From positions 33,125,402-33,189,401 of the forward strand of contig CM057230.1 of assembly GCA_029891385.1 (NCBI GenBank): a stretch of 64,000 nt of DNA, given 5' to 3'. This document shows positions 11,467 through 21,877 of the stretch, piece after piece (the stretch's first letter is position 1; every line of letters starts with the position of its first letter). The notes beneath the pieces are model-generated. The model was not told where the DNA came from. It saw nothing but the letters and a program-made list of their open reading frames with translations, and searched no databases. The position numbers were made by a program, and so were the translations under genes. The DNA is from Erythroxylum novogranatense (lineage: Eukaryota > Streptophyta > Magnoliopsida > Malpighiales > Erythroxylaceae).

Positions 11467-14131
11467 TGGCGCACCTCACTAGTAGAGTATCTGGCGGCGC
11501 CTTAGGTCGTCCCGATGTATAACCTACGACGAGGGTGCACTACTCAACGATCATTTCTATACACCTCATGGCATCAATATAATAAAACAATAATAGCGAA
11601 TTCACTAAATTTTAAAACCAAATCGTACTTCTCATTTCATTACTTAAACCATATTTACATCATCAGTCATATATACACAATCGTACAAGTCCAAAAGAAC
11701 TAATACAACTCCTAGCCAAGTCATCCACAAAATACCCAAAAGATCCCCAGCTGACAGACCTGTGGGCCATACTCCTCTCGCCGGCACACACAGCAGGAAA
11801 AAATCTCACTGATCGGAGCTAAAAGTCACACTAACACTGTCCTGAAAAATATAGTCGCAATTGGGGTAAGTTTGCGAAACTCAATGAGAAACCATCATCG
11901 ATGGTTCACTCAACTCATGCATAGCCAAACAATCACATAATATCGTATACTATCACATTCAAGAAATCACATGCAGTCAATTTCACATTTATAAGGCGAT
12001 TTGCCTTTCACACAATTCACAGATAATCATTCATATACGCATGTGCATGTGACTCTTTCATTTTCTTTTCGTTGTTGTGACCGTGCACTGAGCTCATATC
12101 GTTGAGCCATAGGCTCAAGCGTTGGGCTCAAAAGCCTATCGTTGAGCATATAGCTCGACAATCGTTGGGCACGAAGCCTCGTGCGTTGAGCTTAAAGCTC
12201 TCATATCTGATGGTCGCTGCGGTTATAACCGCCTTTTATCTGATCATCTGTTATGCATGTATGCACATGTTCACTTTACAATACATGCATCATATTAGGA
12301 TTCCACATACCTAATTCTCACCATTTGAAATCAATTATGAACAATTTATGCACAACCAACACTACATATCACGGTCCAAATATCCCGAACACCCGTGGTC
12401 CGTAATTAATCAAGTCAAACACATATAGTCCGTCCTTAACTCCACATGGCATATTTGCATAAAGTTAAACACATAAAGGTTGAGAAACCAACTAGGTTAC
12501 TCACCTCGAACTTAGAAACTCGCCGGAAGTCTCGCCACGTCGATGATCGGCGATCCACTTGAGCCGCTATAACAATCAAAATATACATAACATTATTACT
12601 GGTACCAATTCCGATGCTTAATTATGCATATGAATCAAATCATGTACATACTATGCAAATTATGACATTTCCGACCTAATTCTGAATTTCCCGATCTCAA
12701 TCCTTAATTCCCGAACTAAATTTCTAATTTCTAAATTCATAATCTCCAAATTGAATTTAATCCATAGCCAAATAGATCCTCAATTGCCTAAACCCCAAAT
12801 TGTTAAAAACCTAAATTTCATTTCGGGCAACATAACTTTCCTCGCCGCGGCACCAAGCTCCCACGTCGCGGCGAGCTTCCATTTTCGCTGCGTTGCGAAC
12901 TGCGCGCTCCTCATCGCGGCGTATGCCCGCGCACGTCGCGACACACGTCGTTTCTCCTCGTCGCGGCGCGCACTCCATGCACGTCGCAGCGTGCGAAGCA
13001 ATTCTGCTCACCGCGGCGTGTTCGTCATCATAATACAAGGCGATTTGATATACACGCCAGAAAACCCAGATTTTTGCAGATTTTCGATGCTTAAACCATC
13101 CAAATCTGGTTTTCTTCCTTACAAATCACTCCTAAATAATTCTATACACATCATAGAACAACTCTTTACCTTCCATTTCATCAAACAATTAATATCCCTA
13201 AAATTCCAACCCTAAATCACCGAAAACCATTTTCGGAAACCTTAATCCATAAATCCTCAAATAAACACATTAAATCATCAATCCAACTTTATAAATCAAC
13301 AAATCAAACCATAAGAGACAAGATAGAAGTAACTTACTTGATTAAAACTCCAAATCTTCAAGGATCAACAATCTCTCCTCTCTTCCCCTCTCACGACAAC
13401 ATCCATTTTCAAACCCATCATCAATTCTTCTAACACCAAGCTTAAGGAAATGATCAAGGATGGAAGAAGAAACAATTTTATGGAGGAAATCAAGCAAACT
13501 TTCAAGAAGGAAATCAAAGAAAAAAAATCACGAAGAAGGAGAAGAAGGAAGCATCGTGGGGAAGAAATTCAAAGAGTTTGGGTTTATATATATTAAAAGG
13601 ATTAAGGCTTGTTTGGCTAATTTTAATTGCCACAAGCCCGATCTGAACAATCTCGGTCCAATTTCTAATTCTAATTTCTCCCGAATTCCAATGGCTAAAC
13701 CCTAATTTCTCAAAGCAAATTTCTAACCTGTCCGTACCATTGGATAATCAATTTCGGAACCGGATATTCAATTAATCAGTCATCGATCAATTTTTCGGTC
13801 CGAGCCTAATGCTCCGAAAATTCCAGAAAAATTCTTATAAATCCTCAAAATAGAAAACTCATTATCATATACTCCAATTTCATAATTTCACTTTCTAACT
13901 TTCAATTCTAACTCAAATTCAATCATCGAGCCTATTTTGACCTAATTCACACACATGACCTAATCACCCCCAAATCAAAGTATCCAAATCAAATCGGAAA
14001 TATGTCATACATGTATGTACGTACAAATGCCAATATGATCATGCCAATTATACTATAATTAAATCATGAATGAGCATGTCGAATATGAATGCAATAAACT
14101 GTACACATCCCATCGATAACGGGATGTTACA
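11467..14131 (-). repeat. 5' LTR of the Tekay-like element
   Basis: A 2,665-bp direct repeat of 4,151-6,839, with identical outer terminus ending GATGTTACA on the plus strand. The block 12,840-13,020 is CpG-dense with repeated TCGCGGCG, unlike its partner. The minus-strand primer binding site lies just inside at 11,446-11,460. Confidence 0.93.
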
Positions 14132-14136
14132 ATCTA
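14132..14136. repeat. Target site duplication ATCTA, right copy
   Basis: ATCTA directly follows the terminal CA of the right LTR and matches 4,146-4,150. Confidence 0.9.
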
Positions 14137-14620
14137 GCTTTAAAGACCAGTCCCACCTAGGAGCATTAACAGTTTTCTCTAGTATTTTCTTTAATTCCAT
14201 GTTTGAGACTTTAACTTGCCCACTAGTTTGGGGGTGGTATGAAGTAGTAACCTTATGGGTCACCCCATACTTAGCTAATAATAAATCGAAAATTTTGTTG
14301 CAAAAATGTGACCCCCTATCACTAATGATAGCCCTAAATGTGCCAAAAAGTGTAAAAATATTCTTCTTAAAAAACTTAACAATACGTCTAGACTCATTCG
14401 TGGGAAATGCCTCTGCTTCTACCTACTTGCTAACATAATCAACAACAACCAATATATATTGATTGGAAAAAGACTTAGGGAATGGTCCCATGAAGTCTAT
14501 GCCCCAAACATCAAAAACCTCATAAACAAGAATGTTAGTCAATGGCATGTCATCTCTCCGACTAATGTTTCCGACCCTTTGACACCTATCACAAGATTTG
14601 ACATATACAAATGCATCCTT
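14137..14620 (-). pseudogene. Athila-like integrase core, interrupted
   Basis: The minus strand shows an [16 protein letters not shown] stretch (first Asp), a [15 protein letters not shown] second block near 14,310 ([11 protein letters not shown]) and [20 protein letters not shown] with the third acidic residue. It then reads [10 protein letters not shown], where the frame is cut by the Tekay-like LTR. The frame carries at least one internal stop near 14,430. The rest of the domain is at 3,786-4,145. Confidence 0.82.
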
Positions 14621-14649
14621 AAATAAGGTGGGCCAATAGAAACCACATT

Positions 14650-15207
14650 CTAAAACTTAGGAGATGTCCTAGATGCACCATAATGTCCCCCGACCTCTCT
14701 AAAATGAAAATGATGTAACAAAAAGGACATTTCCTCTTCAGGAATGCAACGCCTAACAATACCATCCACACAAATCTTGTAAAGCAAAGGATCATCCCAA
14801 AGGTAGTATCTTACCTCAGACCAAAAAATTTTCTTTTGAGCATAAGAAATATCAGGGGGATAGATATTACCAGCAAGGTAGTTTACATAGTCTGCAAACC
14901 AAAGAGTGACCGTCATAACCATCAGATGCTCATCAGGAAAAGTCTCATGAATGTCTTTCTTTGTTGCACTCTCCATGGCAGCTTCATCTAACCTTGACAA
15001 GTGATCAACTACAAAATTCTCGGCTCCCTTCTTATCCCTGAACTCAATGTCAAATTCCTGCAAAAGTAACACCCAACGAATTAGTATTTGTTTAGCGTCG
15101 GGTTTTGTGATCAAGTATTTCAAAGCTGCGTGGTCAGTATATACAATCACTTTAGACAAAACCAAATATGAGTGAAACTTGTCAAAAGCAAACATAACCG
15201 CTAACAT
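14650..15207 (-). pseudogene. RNase H and integrase zinc-finger region, Athila-like element
   Basis: A 185-residue open frame with [58 protein letters not shown] and DHLSRL (RNase H), then [20 protein letters not shown] and HYGASRTS, the start of the integrase HHCC finger. The stop at 14,650 falls before the two cysteines. Upstream catalytic residues of RNase H lie in another frame near 15,230-15,330. Confidence 0.82.
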
Positions 15208-15530
15208 CTCTTTTTCTGTGGTGGTGTAATGGTGTTATGTGTTGTTTAGTGTCCTACTTGCATAAAAAATGGGATGAAAGATCTAACCTCATCTTTGGCC
15301 TAAAATAGAACCCACTACATAATCACTTGCATCACACATTAATTCAAAAGGAAGATATCAGTCAGGAGATATAAGAATAGGTGCAGTCACAAGTATATCC
15401 TTTAACAATTGAAAAGATGTCAAACATTTATTGTCAAAATTAAACATAACATCTTTTTCAAGCAACTCAATCAAAGATCTAACAATGTTAGAAAAATCGT
15501 TAATGAACCTATGGTAAAATCTAGCATGGC

Positions 15531-16483
15531 CTAAGAAACTTCTAATGAATACAACTTTTTTGGTGGTGAAAGTTTCTTAATGACATCAATTTTTGCTGGG
15601 TCTACCTCTATACCCTTGCTAAAAATTTTGTGACCTAAAACAATGCACTCATGTACCATGAAATGATATTTTTCCCAATTTAGCACTAAATGGGTCTCTT
15701 CACCCCTAATCAGAACTTTCTCTAAGTTGTCCAAGCATGCATCAAATGAAATACCAAACACAGAGAAGTCATCCATGAAAATTTCAATGTAAGATTCAAG
15801 CATATCAGAAAAAATAGTCATCGTGCATCTTTGAAATGTAGCTGGAGCATTACATAACCCAAATGGCATGCATCTATATGCAAATGTACCATAAGCACAT
15901 GTAAAAGTTGTTTTCTTCTAATCTTCCGGGCCTACCAAAATCTGTAAATATCCACTATATCCATATAAGGCATAATAAAAGTTATGTCCAGCTAATTTCT
16001 CAATCATATATGATCAATGAAAGGTAAAGGAAAATGATCTTTCTTGGTGGCATCATTCAACTTCCTATAATCTATGCACATTCTCCACCCAATTACCTTC
16101 CTAGTGGCTATTAATTCATTTTTTTCATTTTCAACTACATTGGTGCATCCTTTCTTTGACACCATATGCACAAGACTAACCCAACTAGAATCAGAAATTG
16201 GGTAGATAATACGTGCATCTAGAAGCTTCACTACCTCCTTCATGTGTGGGTTAAGTCTCCTCAAAGGTTGTACTATCGCCTTGTTTCCATCTTCCATGAA
16301 AATGTGGTGCATGCAAAAGGAAGGGCTGATACCTTTGATATCTATAATGGACCACCCAATAGCCTTTTTGTGGTCCCGCAGTACCCTCAACAACTGCTCT
16401 TCCATGGCACCTGACAAACAAGAGGAAATGATAACTGGTAAGTGCTCAGGTGGGTTAAGATAAACGCACTTCAAATGACTCAA
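15531..16483 (-). pseudogene. Reverse transcriptase, Athila-like element
   Basis: The first block (16,483-16,004) reads [79 protein letters not shown]. The second (15,869-15,531) reads MPFGLCNAPATFQRC, EIFMDDFSVFG with the FxDD catalytic pair, and GHKIFSKGIEVDPAKIDVIK. Between them (15,870-16,003) the fingers/palm join is shifted. The 'GWSI.DIKGISP.FCMH' and 'FMDDFSVFG' patterns are typical of Athila. Confidence 0.85.
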
Positions 16484-16549
16484 AAGAGGTTTAAGGTCAA
16501 GAGAAAGAGGCTCTTCAATTGAAGGCTTCAGAAATAGCTTGGTTGGACG

Positions 16550-17323
16550 TTAGAGAGGCTCGTATGCTCTATAATGTGTCCAATATACTTGCTCCATCTC
16601 ATCTGCAATATCCTCCAACTCTTCTTGCAAATCTTCCCCTAACTCTTCAATAATTCCTTGCGCTTCCCCTTCTAACAAATCTACAAAAACAACAGAAGAA
16701 TCATCAGTATCAGAAGAATAAACATCAATAAAATGGCAAGATTCAAGAGTAGAAGGATGCTTCATAGCATTAAACACATCAAACACTAGTTCTTCATCTT
16801 GAAGTCTCAAGACGAGCTTTCCACGTTGCACATCGATGATGGTCCGTGCAATGGCCATAAAAGGTCTCCTAAGAATGATGGGGATGTTTATATCTTCCTC
16901 CATATCAAGGACTAAGAAATTCACCGGGAAGATAAACTTTTCAACCTTGACTAATACATCCTCAATGATTCCCCTTGGATAAGTGATTGACCTATCTGCC
17001 AGCTGAAATGAAATAGTTGTGGGTTTGGGCTCCGCCAATCCTAACTTCCTGAAAACAGAAAGAGGCATTAAATTAATGTTCGCACCCAAATCCATTAAAG
17101 CCCTATCTATATGTAAATCACCAATAACACAAGGAATAGTAAAACTTCCTAGATCCTTAAGCTTCGGTGGTAACTTTCTCGAAAATATGGCCGAACACTC
17201 CTCATTCAACTTCACTGTGGCATACTCCTCAAGCCTCCTCTCATTAGACAAAATTTCTTTCAAAAACTTAGCATAAGAAGGCATCTGTGCTATGGCCTCA
17301 TCAAAAGGAATATTTATATGCAA
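16550..17323 (-). pseudogene. Aspartic protease and linker, Athila-like element
   Basis: A 257-residue open frame. It opens with INIPFDEAIAQMPSYAKFLK, ECSAIFSRKLPPKLKDLGSF and then IDRALMDLGANINLMPLSVF, the protease active site. Athila proteases commonly have DLGA where other retroelements have DTGA, so this is not by itself a loss. Next come ADRSITYPRGIIEDVLVKV and DINIPIILRRPFMAIARTI, then an acidic linker. The frame is open but separated by stops from gag and RT. Confidence 0.85.
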
Positions 17324-17365
17324 CTTTTTAAATATCTCGAGAAAACTACCAAATTGCTTATCTAA

Positions 17366-18990
17366 TTACGTACCTTTCAACCTTTGAGGATAAGGAATCC
17401 GAGGTCTTACCGGATGTGTGATAGGGTCATCAAATAACCTTGGATGATCCTCCTTTTCAGCTGGTGCTTTCTTGGCCTCCTTGCCACTTTCCTGACTCTC
17501 TTCTTCTTCACTCTTTTCCACTTCTTTATCCTTTTGCTTCTCCTTAACTTCTTCAAGCTGTCTACCACTCCTCAATAAAATTGCCTTTACATGTTCTCTT
17601 GGGTTGGCCTTAGTAGTGCTAGGCAATGAACTCGAAGGTCTTTCCTTCAACAAACTGGCAATCTAGCTCATTTGATTCTCCAAATGTCTGATAGAAGATT
17701 CTTGGTTCTGCATCCTAACCTCGGTAGTGGAAATGTACTTTGAGAATAGCTCTTCGAGATTAGATTTCTCTGTTGGGGCAGGATTAGGAGCCTTGAAACC
17801 TGGAGGTGATTGTCTCTGAATATTGGATGATTGTGGTTATGCCACCTGATCACTCTGCCAAGAGAAATTTGGATAATTCTTCCACCTTAGGTTTTAGGTA
17901 TTAGAATATTGGTCCCCTCGTTGTCTGTTATAATTGCCCACATAATAGGCCTCTTCAATTTCTTGAGCAAAAGGATTCCCGATTTGACACTAAGAAGATG
18001 CATAGGAATCTCCACCACAATGTTCACAAACAACACAACTCCTTAATGAAGAGCTAGCTCCTCCTCTCACACTGTGCATCAGATTGTCCAATTTTTTCGT
18101 CAAAACATCACTGTATTGTCTACTACACGAGCTCATATAGGTCGTCTGGGATGCCTTTCTATATGATATTGAAAACTTCTAGTGGCCATCTCGTCAATTA
18201 ACTTCTAAGCTTGATCTGACATTTTCCTCATTAAACTACCTCCTACTGTAGCATCTATGGTACTCCTAGTCGATGGGTTCATTCCTGTATAAAAAGTATT
18301 GACCTGCTGCCATGTAAAGAACTCATGACTAGGACACTATGACAACATATCCTGAAATCACTCCCACTCTTCATATAAACTTTCATTTTCATATTGAGTG
18401 AAGGAAGTGATCTCATTTTTCATTTTTGCAACCTTGACAGGAGGGAAAATTTTCACCAAAAATAATCTCATCATCTCATCCCATGTAGTAGTCGATCCCG
18501 ACTGCAAACTAGCCAACCATGCTCTAGCCTTATCCCTTAAAGAAAATGGGAATTCTTAATCTCACCGCATCTTCCGATACCCCATTTTGCTTGAACAAAT
18601 AAAAAATATCCAGAAATGTCTCCAAATAAGTGTTTGGATCCTCCAAAGGTAATCTTCCAAATTGAGATGCTCTCACCATGGATGTAACGCTGTAAGGAAT
18701 TTCAAAACTCGCAGCTGTGATCGTCAGCCTTATATTGGGAGGCATGGGTCTATTGTTGTGCCCCATAGTTAAATCCATCATAGTCAACTCCCTTCTCTCT
18801 TCAGTATGTGTCATCAACCTCTCCTTGTGTTGTTTCATGTATGAAAACTGCTCTTCTCTAATCCTTTCTGCTATGTTACTACTCCGAGTCAATCTGGTTT
18901 TTTTACGCACCTGCGAGTAGTTTTTTCAATCTCAGTATCTAGTAGCAAATTCTCAGGCTTTTGACCACGAGTGAGCATAAACAAAATGAA
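17366..18990 (-). pseudogene. gag, Athila-like element
   Basis: Minus-strand fragments: LLLDTEIEKTTRR near 18,940, then NNRPMPPNIRLTITAASFEI, QFGRLPLEDPNTYLETFLDI and FKQNGVSEDAVRLRIPIFF (18,910-18,530), the Athila gag core. Further down come a cysteine-bearing segment near 17,990-18,040 and a lysine/glutamate-rich tail (17,653-17,366) with NPREHVKAILLRSGRQLEEV. Several stops divide it. The upstream limit near 18,990 is where recognisable sequence gives way to AT-rich DNA. Confidence 0.8.
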
Positions 18991-19755
18991 ACAAAATAAA
19001 AAACAAATAATAAAAAAGCTATGAAAGGAAAATAAAACACACCTGAAGAAGAGCAATCAAGCAAATAACTAAAATTACTATTTACAAAAATAACAATCAA
19101 GCAAATAACAATCAAGCAAATTTACTATTTACATCAACCATGCTTTCAAAAATCTTAATAATAAATAATAATGACAATTAATATGAAATAATAATAATTT
19201 TTAAATATTTTACATATAAATAATAACCACAATTAATATAAATAAAGACAATTATGATCATACAATTATAAAATTAAGAATAACACAAAGTATTTAAAAT
19301 ATTACAATAATACAAAATATTTTAAATTTATAAAATTGTCCCTGAATTTTTTAAAATTACAAAATAATCCATTGTCATATTGTAAAGTTGTAGATTATTT
19401 AATTTAGTTTTTTGTTTATATCTTATTCATTTTAGTTTATATATATCTTTATTATATTTTAATTATTTCTATATATAATAATTATCTATATATAATAATT
19501 ATCTAAATATAATAATTAATTGTAAAATAATGAAAATAATTCAAAATTTTGAATTTTGAATTATTTTTATTTTATCAAAATTTTGAATTATTTTTTAGAA
19601 TTGTTGTTTTTCACATTCTATTTCATTTTACATTTAATTAGACATAATTACAATTTCATTTAATATATAAAATTAATTTAATAATTATTAATAAATATAA
19701 TTAATTTTAAAATATATAAATTTTGATTTAATAATTGAAAACATATAAAATAAAT

Positions 19756-19833
19756 ATTAGTTTATAAATAATAATTTTAAAATTATTTATTTCTTAAAAT
19801 AAATAATTTTAAAATTATTATTTATAAACTAAT
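19756..19833. repeat. Perfect 37-bp inverted repeat, 4-base loop
   Basis: Left arm 19,756-19,792 (starts ATTAGTTTATAAATAATAAT) and right arm 19,797-19,833 are exact reverse complements, with CTTA between. Both arms are almost pure A/T. It could be the core of a tiny MITE or a cruciform-forming site; no target duplication was recognised. Confidence 0.85.
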
Positions 19834-19860
19834 TTATTAGTATTTATTAATTAATATTAT

Positions 19861-20110
19861 AAAATGTTAAAATAAATTTAAATAAAAATAATTTATTAGT
19901 AATAAAATAAAATAATTTATTGGTAATAAAAATAAAATAATTAATTTTAAGTCATATTTAATTTATAATTATTGTTAGTAATAAAATATTTATTATTATT
20001 TTAAAACTTTGAAAAAAGTTTTTTAGTGATACAAATAAAATAAATTGATATTTTTATATAAAATGTTAAAATAAATTTAAATAAAAATAATTTATTAGTA
20101 ATAAAATAAA
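19861..20110. repeat. Pair of ~50-bp direct repeats
   Basis: The sequence starting AAAATGTTAAAATAAATTTA at 19,861 recurs at 20,060 with about 50 bp nearly identical. The segment between is AT-rich and unannotated. Local duplication is the simplest reading. Confidence 0.7.
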
Positions 20111-20329
20111 AATAATTTTAAGTTTTAAGTTTTATTTAAATGCATCTAATTCTAAGTATCGCCAAAATTGACCGGTATCGATGGGCATTTTTTATTGGTA
20201 CCACCTACACCCGTATTAGTATCGATTTCTGGCCGGTACGGTACGAAATTCACAACAGTACCTTTGTTACTTGTTAGAAATTAATCATCATTTTATTTTG
20301 TTTATAATATTACTTTCGTTATCTTACAG

Positions 20330-20800
20330 TTGCTTGGTGGAACAAATTCGCGAGTGATGTTCCTCAATTTTAAAGATTTGCAATTTAAAATTATGAGTTA
20401 CTGTATAAGTATAATAAGGTGTGACAAGAACTGAAACACATTTGAATTTATCTATTATGAAAAAGGAATATCTTGGAAATAAAAGATTGAATGACTTGGT
20501 CGTTATTCGATATCACTTAAAGATTAGGGAAAGAAATTTTTCTGTAATTTCTTAATGATTTTATTTTATTTGTTTATTGTAACTCTTAATATCACAAGTA
20601 GTTTTATAGATTCAATTTACTTTAACCATATCAATCTTTTTGCGAATTGTGCTTTTGAGAAACTGAGTTTGATGGATGAGAGTGATTTAAAAGATAATCT
20701 TAAATATGAAAGTATTGACATGTCATTTGGTGCAATGAATTTGAATGATGATGATGAGGTTTCTCTTAATGATGATGATTTTGTATCAAATAAGAATTAG
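20330..20800 (+). pseudogene. hAT transposase C-terminal fragment
   Basis: Reading across frames gives WWNKFASDVPQF, then IMSYCISIIRCDKN, a stop, NTFEFIY, then KKEYLGNKRLNDLVVIRYHL. This matches in order the hAT dimerisation region (WW..F....P.L..LA..ILS....S..CERNWSTF..IH.KKRNRL...RLNDLV...YNL). A later open segment (MDESDLKDNLKYESIDMSF, then an Asp-rich tail) resembles the acidic C-terminal ends of such proteins. Stops and shifts show it is long dead. The N-terminal and catalytic parts are absent from the neighbourhood. Confidence 0.65.
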
Positions 20801-21877
20801 AGTCAATTTAATTTGAGCATATATTCGATCGAATGAAGTTCTAAGTTTTAATTTCTCATCTTCTTTTAATTTCACTTATATTTGATGTATATGTTAAATT
20901 CTACATATGTACTATTAATATAATTATAAATATTTTTGTTTTTTATTTCACTTCTAGTTAGTTATTTTTTCTGTATTTAATTTTTGTCGTAAATTATAAC
21001 ACTCGAGAGAGTTATGAATATTTTTTTGATGTTTTGATATAATATTATTTATTATATGATAAAATTGTAATGTTTTAAGTACTTTTTATTTTTCTTAATT
21101 TTATATTTATATGATAATTAAATGATCTTTTTATATTAATTGTTTTTATTATTTATATGTTAAATTACTATAATTGCAAATCTACTTATCAGTTGACATT
21201 TTCACAAATTTAAATATATAAAAGTAATATTAATAAAAATAAATAGATTGTTATTATTTCAATTTTCTATTATTATAATTTTTAGAGACACGATTGATAT
21301 AAAATATATATTATATAATAAAAATAAGAAATTATTTTATAAAATTTAAAATTACCTAAAACAATATTCAATATTAATCGGTACTGATTTAGTACCATAT
21401 AATAAGTAAATTCAGCATAAATATATGTATAGTATTCGTAACATTGACTTTGAAATTATATATTATTTAATTTAAAAAATAATGCTGAGCAAAAGATGTA
21501 CATATATATTATCACAGTACGGGCTACGGGGGTTTTCGGCCACTCCCACACTGTCGACTCTTCAGTGTTCTCCCTGGTTTAGATATCAACACCGCCGTAT
21601 AATTCATCACAAAATTTAAAAAAATTAAATATTTAGATTCTATTACCTTAAATATTAACTCCGTCATCCCACGTTTTCCTTCCCGTGAAAATGAACTCCA
21701 GCATTGAACAGTCAAAATATACTTGCTATTTATCAGCCATAACCAGCCCAAAAAAATAAGAAAATCCCAAACGAATCGGGCCTCCTTATTCTAAAACCTT
21801 AACAGCCCAACAACAAATCCCCGGCTATACCAACTAACTGGATCGTTAAACCCTTTTGCTGTGGCGACGGATAAGTT
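20801..21877. other. AT-rich spacer and probable promoter side of the RlmN-like gene
   Basis: No gene is visible. AT-rich to about 21,510; base composition then becomes mixed towards the start codon at 21,878. The last 300 bases probably hold the promoter and 5' leader of the downstream gene, but no TATA box can be assigned with confidence. Confidence 0.5.

Larger units (their letters stand above)
4151..14131 (-). mobile_element. Tekay-like chromovirus (Ty3/gypsy), complete but decayed
   Basis: A 9,981-bp element bounded by two LTRs of about 2.7 kb and a perfect 5-bp target duplication. On the minus strand it starts TGTAACATCCCG and ends in CA. Internal order is LTR, primer binding site, gag, protease, RT, RNase H, integrase, chromodomain, polypurine tract, LTR. 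The chromodomain after integrase and the long LTRs fit the Tekay/Del branch of chromoviruses. The integrase core frame is intact for 282 residues; gag, protease and RT are frameshifted. Its insertion split the older Athila-like integrase. The LTRs differ by substitutions and many small indels, so the insertion is not recent unless part of that difference is sequencing error. Confidence 0.92.
2074..18990 (-). mobile_element. Athila-type Ty3/gypsy retrotransposon, split by a nested element
   Basis: Reading the minus strand from about 18,990 downwards gives gag, protease, RT, RNase H and integrase in Ty3/gypsy order. At 14,137 the integrase frame stops at an inserted Tekay-like element and resumes at 4,145, so the two parts were once contiguous. 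Protease (ALMDLGAN), RT (MPFGLCNAPATFQRC and FMDD) and the integrase tail (GMSPF, LHELEEFRLDAY) resemble the Athila lineage. No 5' LTR can be found to the right of gag, where AT-rich spacer begins, so the element is truncated there or its LTR has decayed. All frames contain stops or shifts. Confidence 0.8.
18991..20329. other. AT-rich intergenic region
   Basis: Very AT-rich sequence without a supportable gene. It contains a long hairpin (19,756-19,833) and a pair of direct repeats (19,861 and 20,060). At 20,160-20,250 a cluster of GGTACC and CCGGTA-like words precedes the hAT fossil and may be part of the same element. Confidence 0.6.

Noticed and set aside
12780..13215. Arg/Ala-rich frames on both strands in the 5' LTR
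   Set aside because: They come from the CpG-dense repeat block of the LTR; the partner LTR does not keep the frames.
16550..17323. Athila protease active site DLGA instead of DTGA
   Set aside because: DLGA is common in Athila proteases, so it is not evidence of inactivation. The copia DLG at 50,808 is different, since copia normally has DTG.
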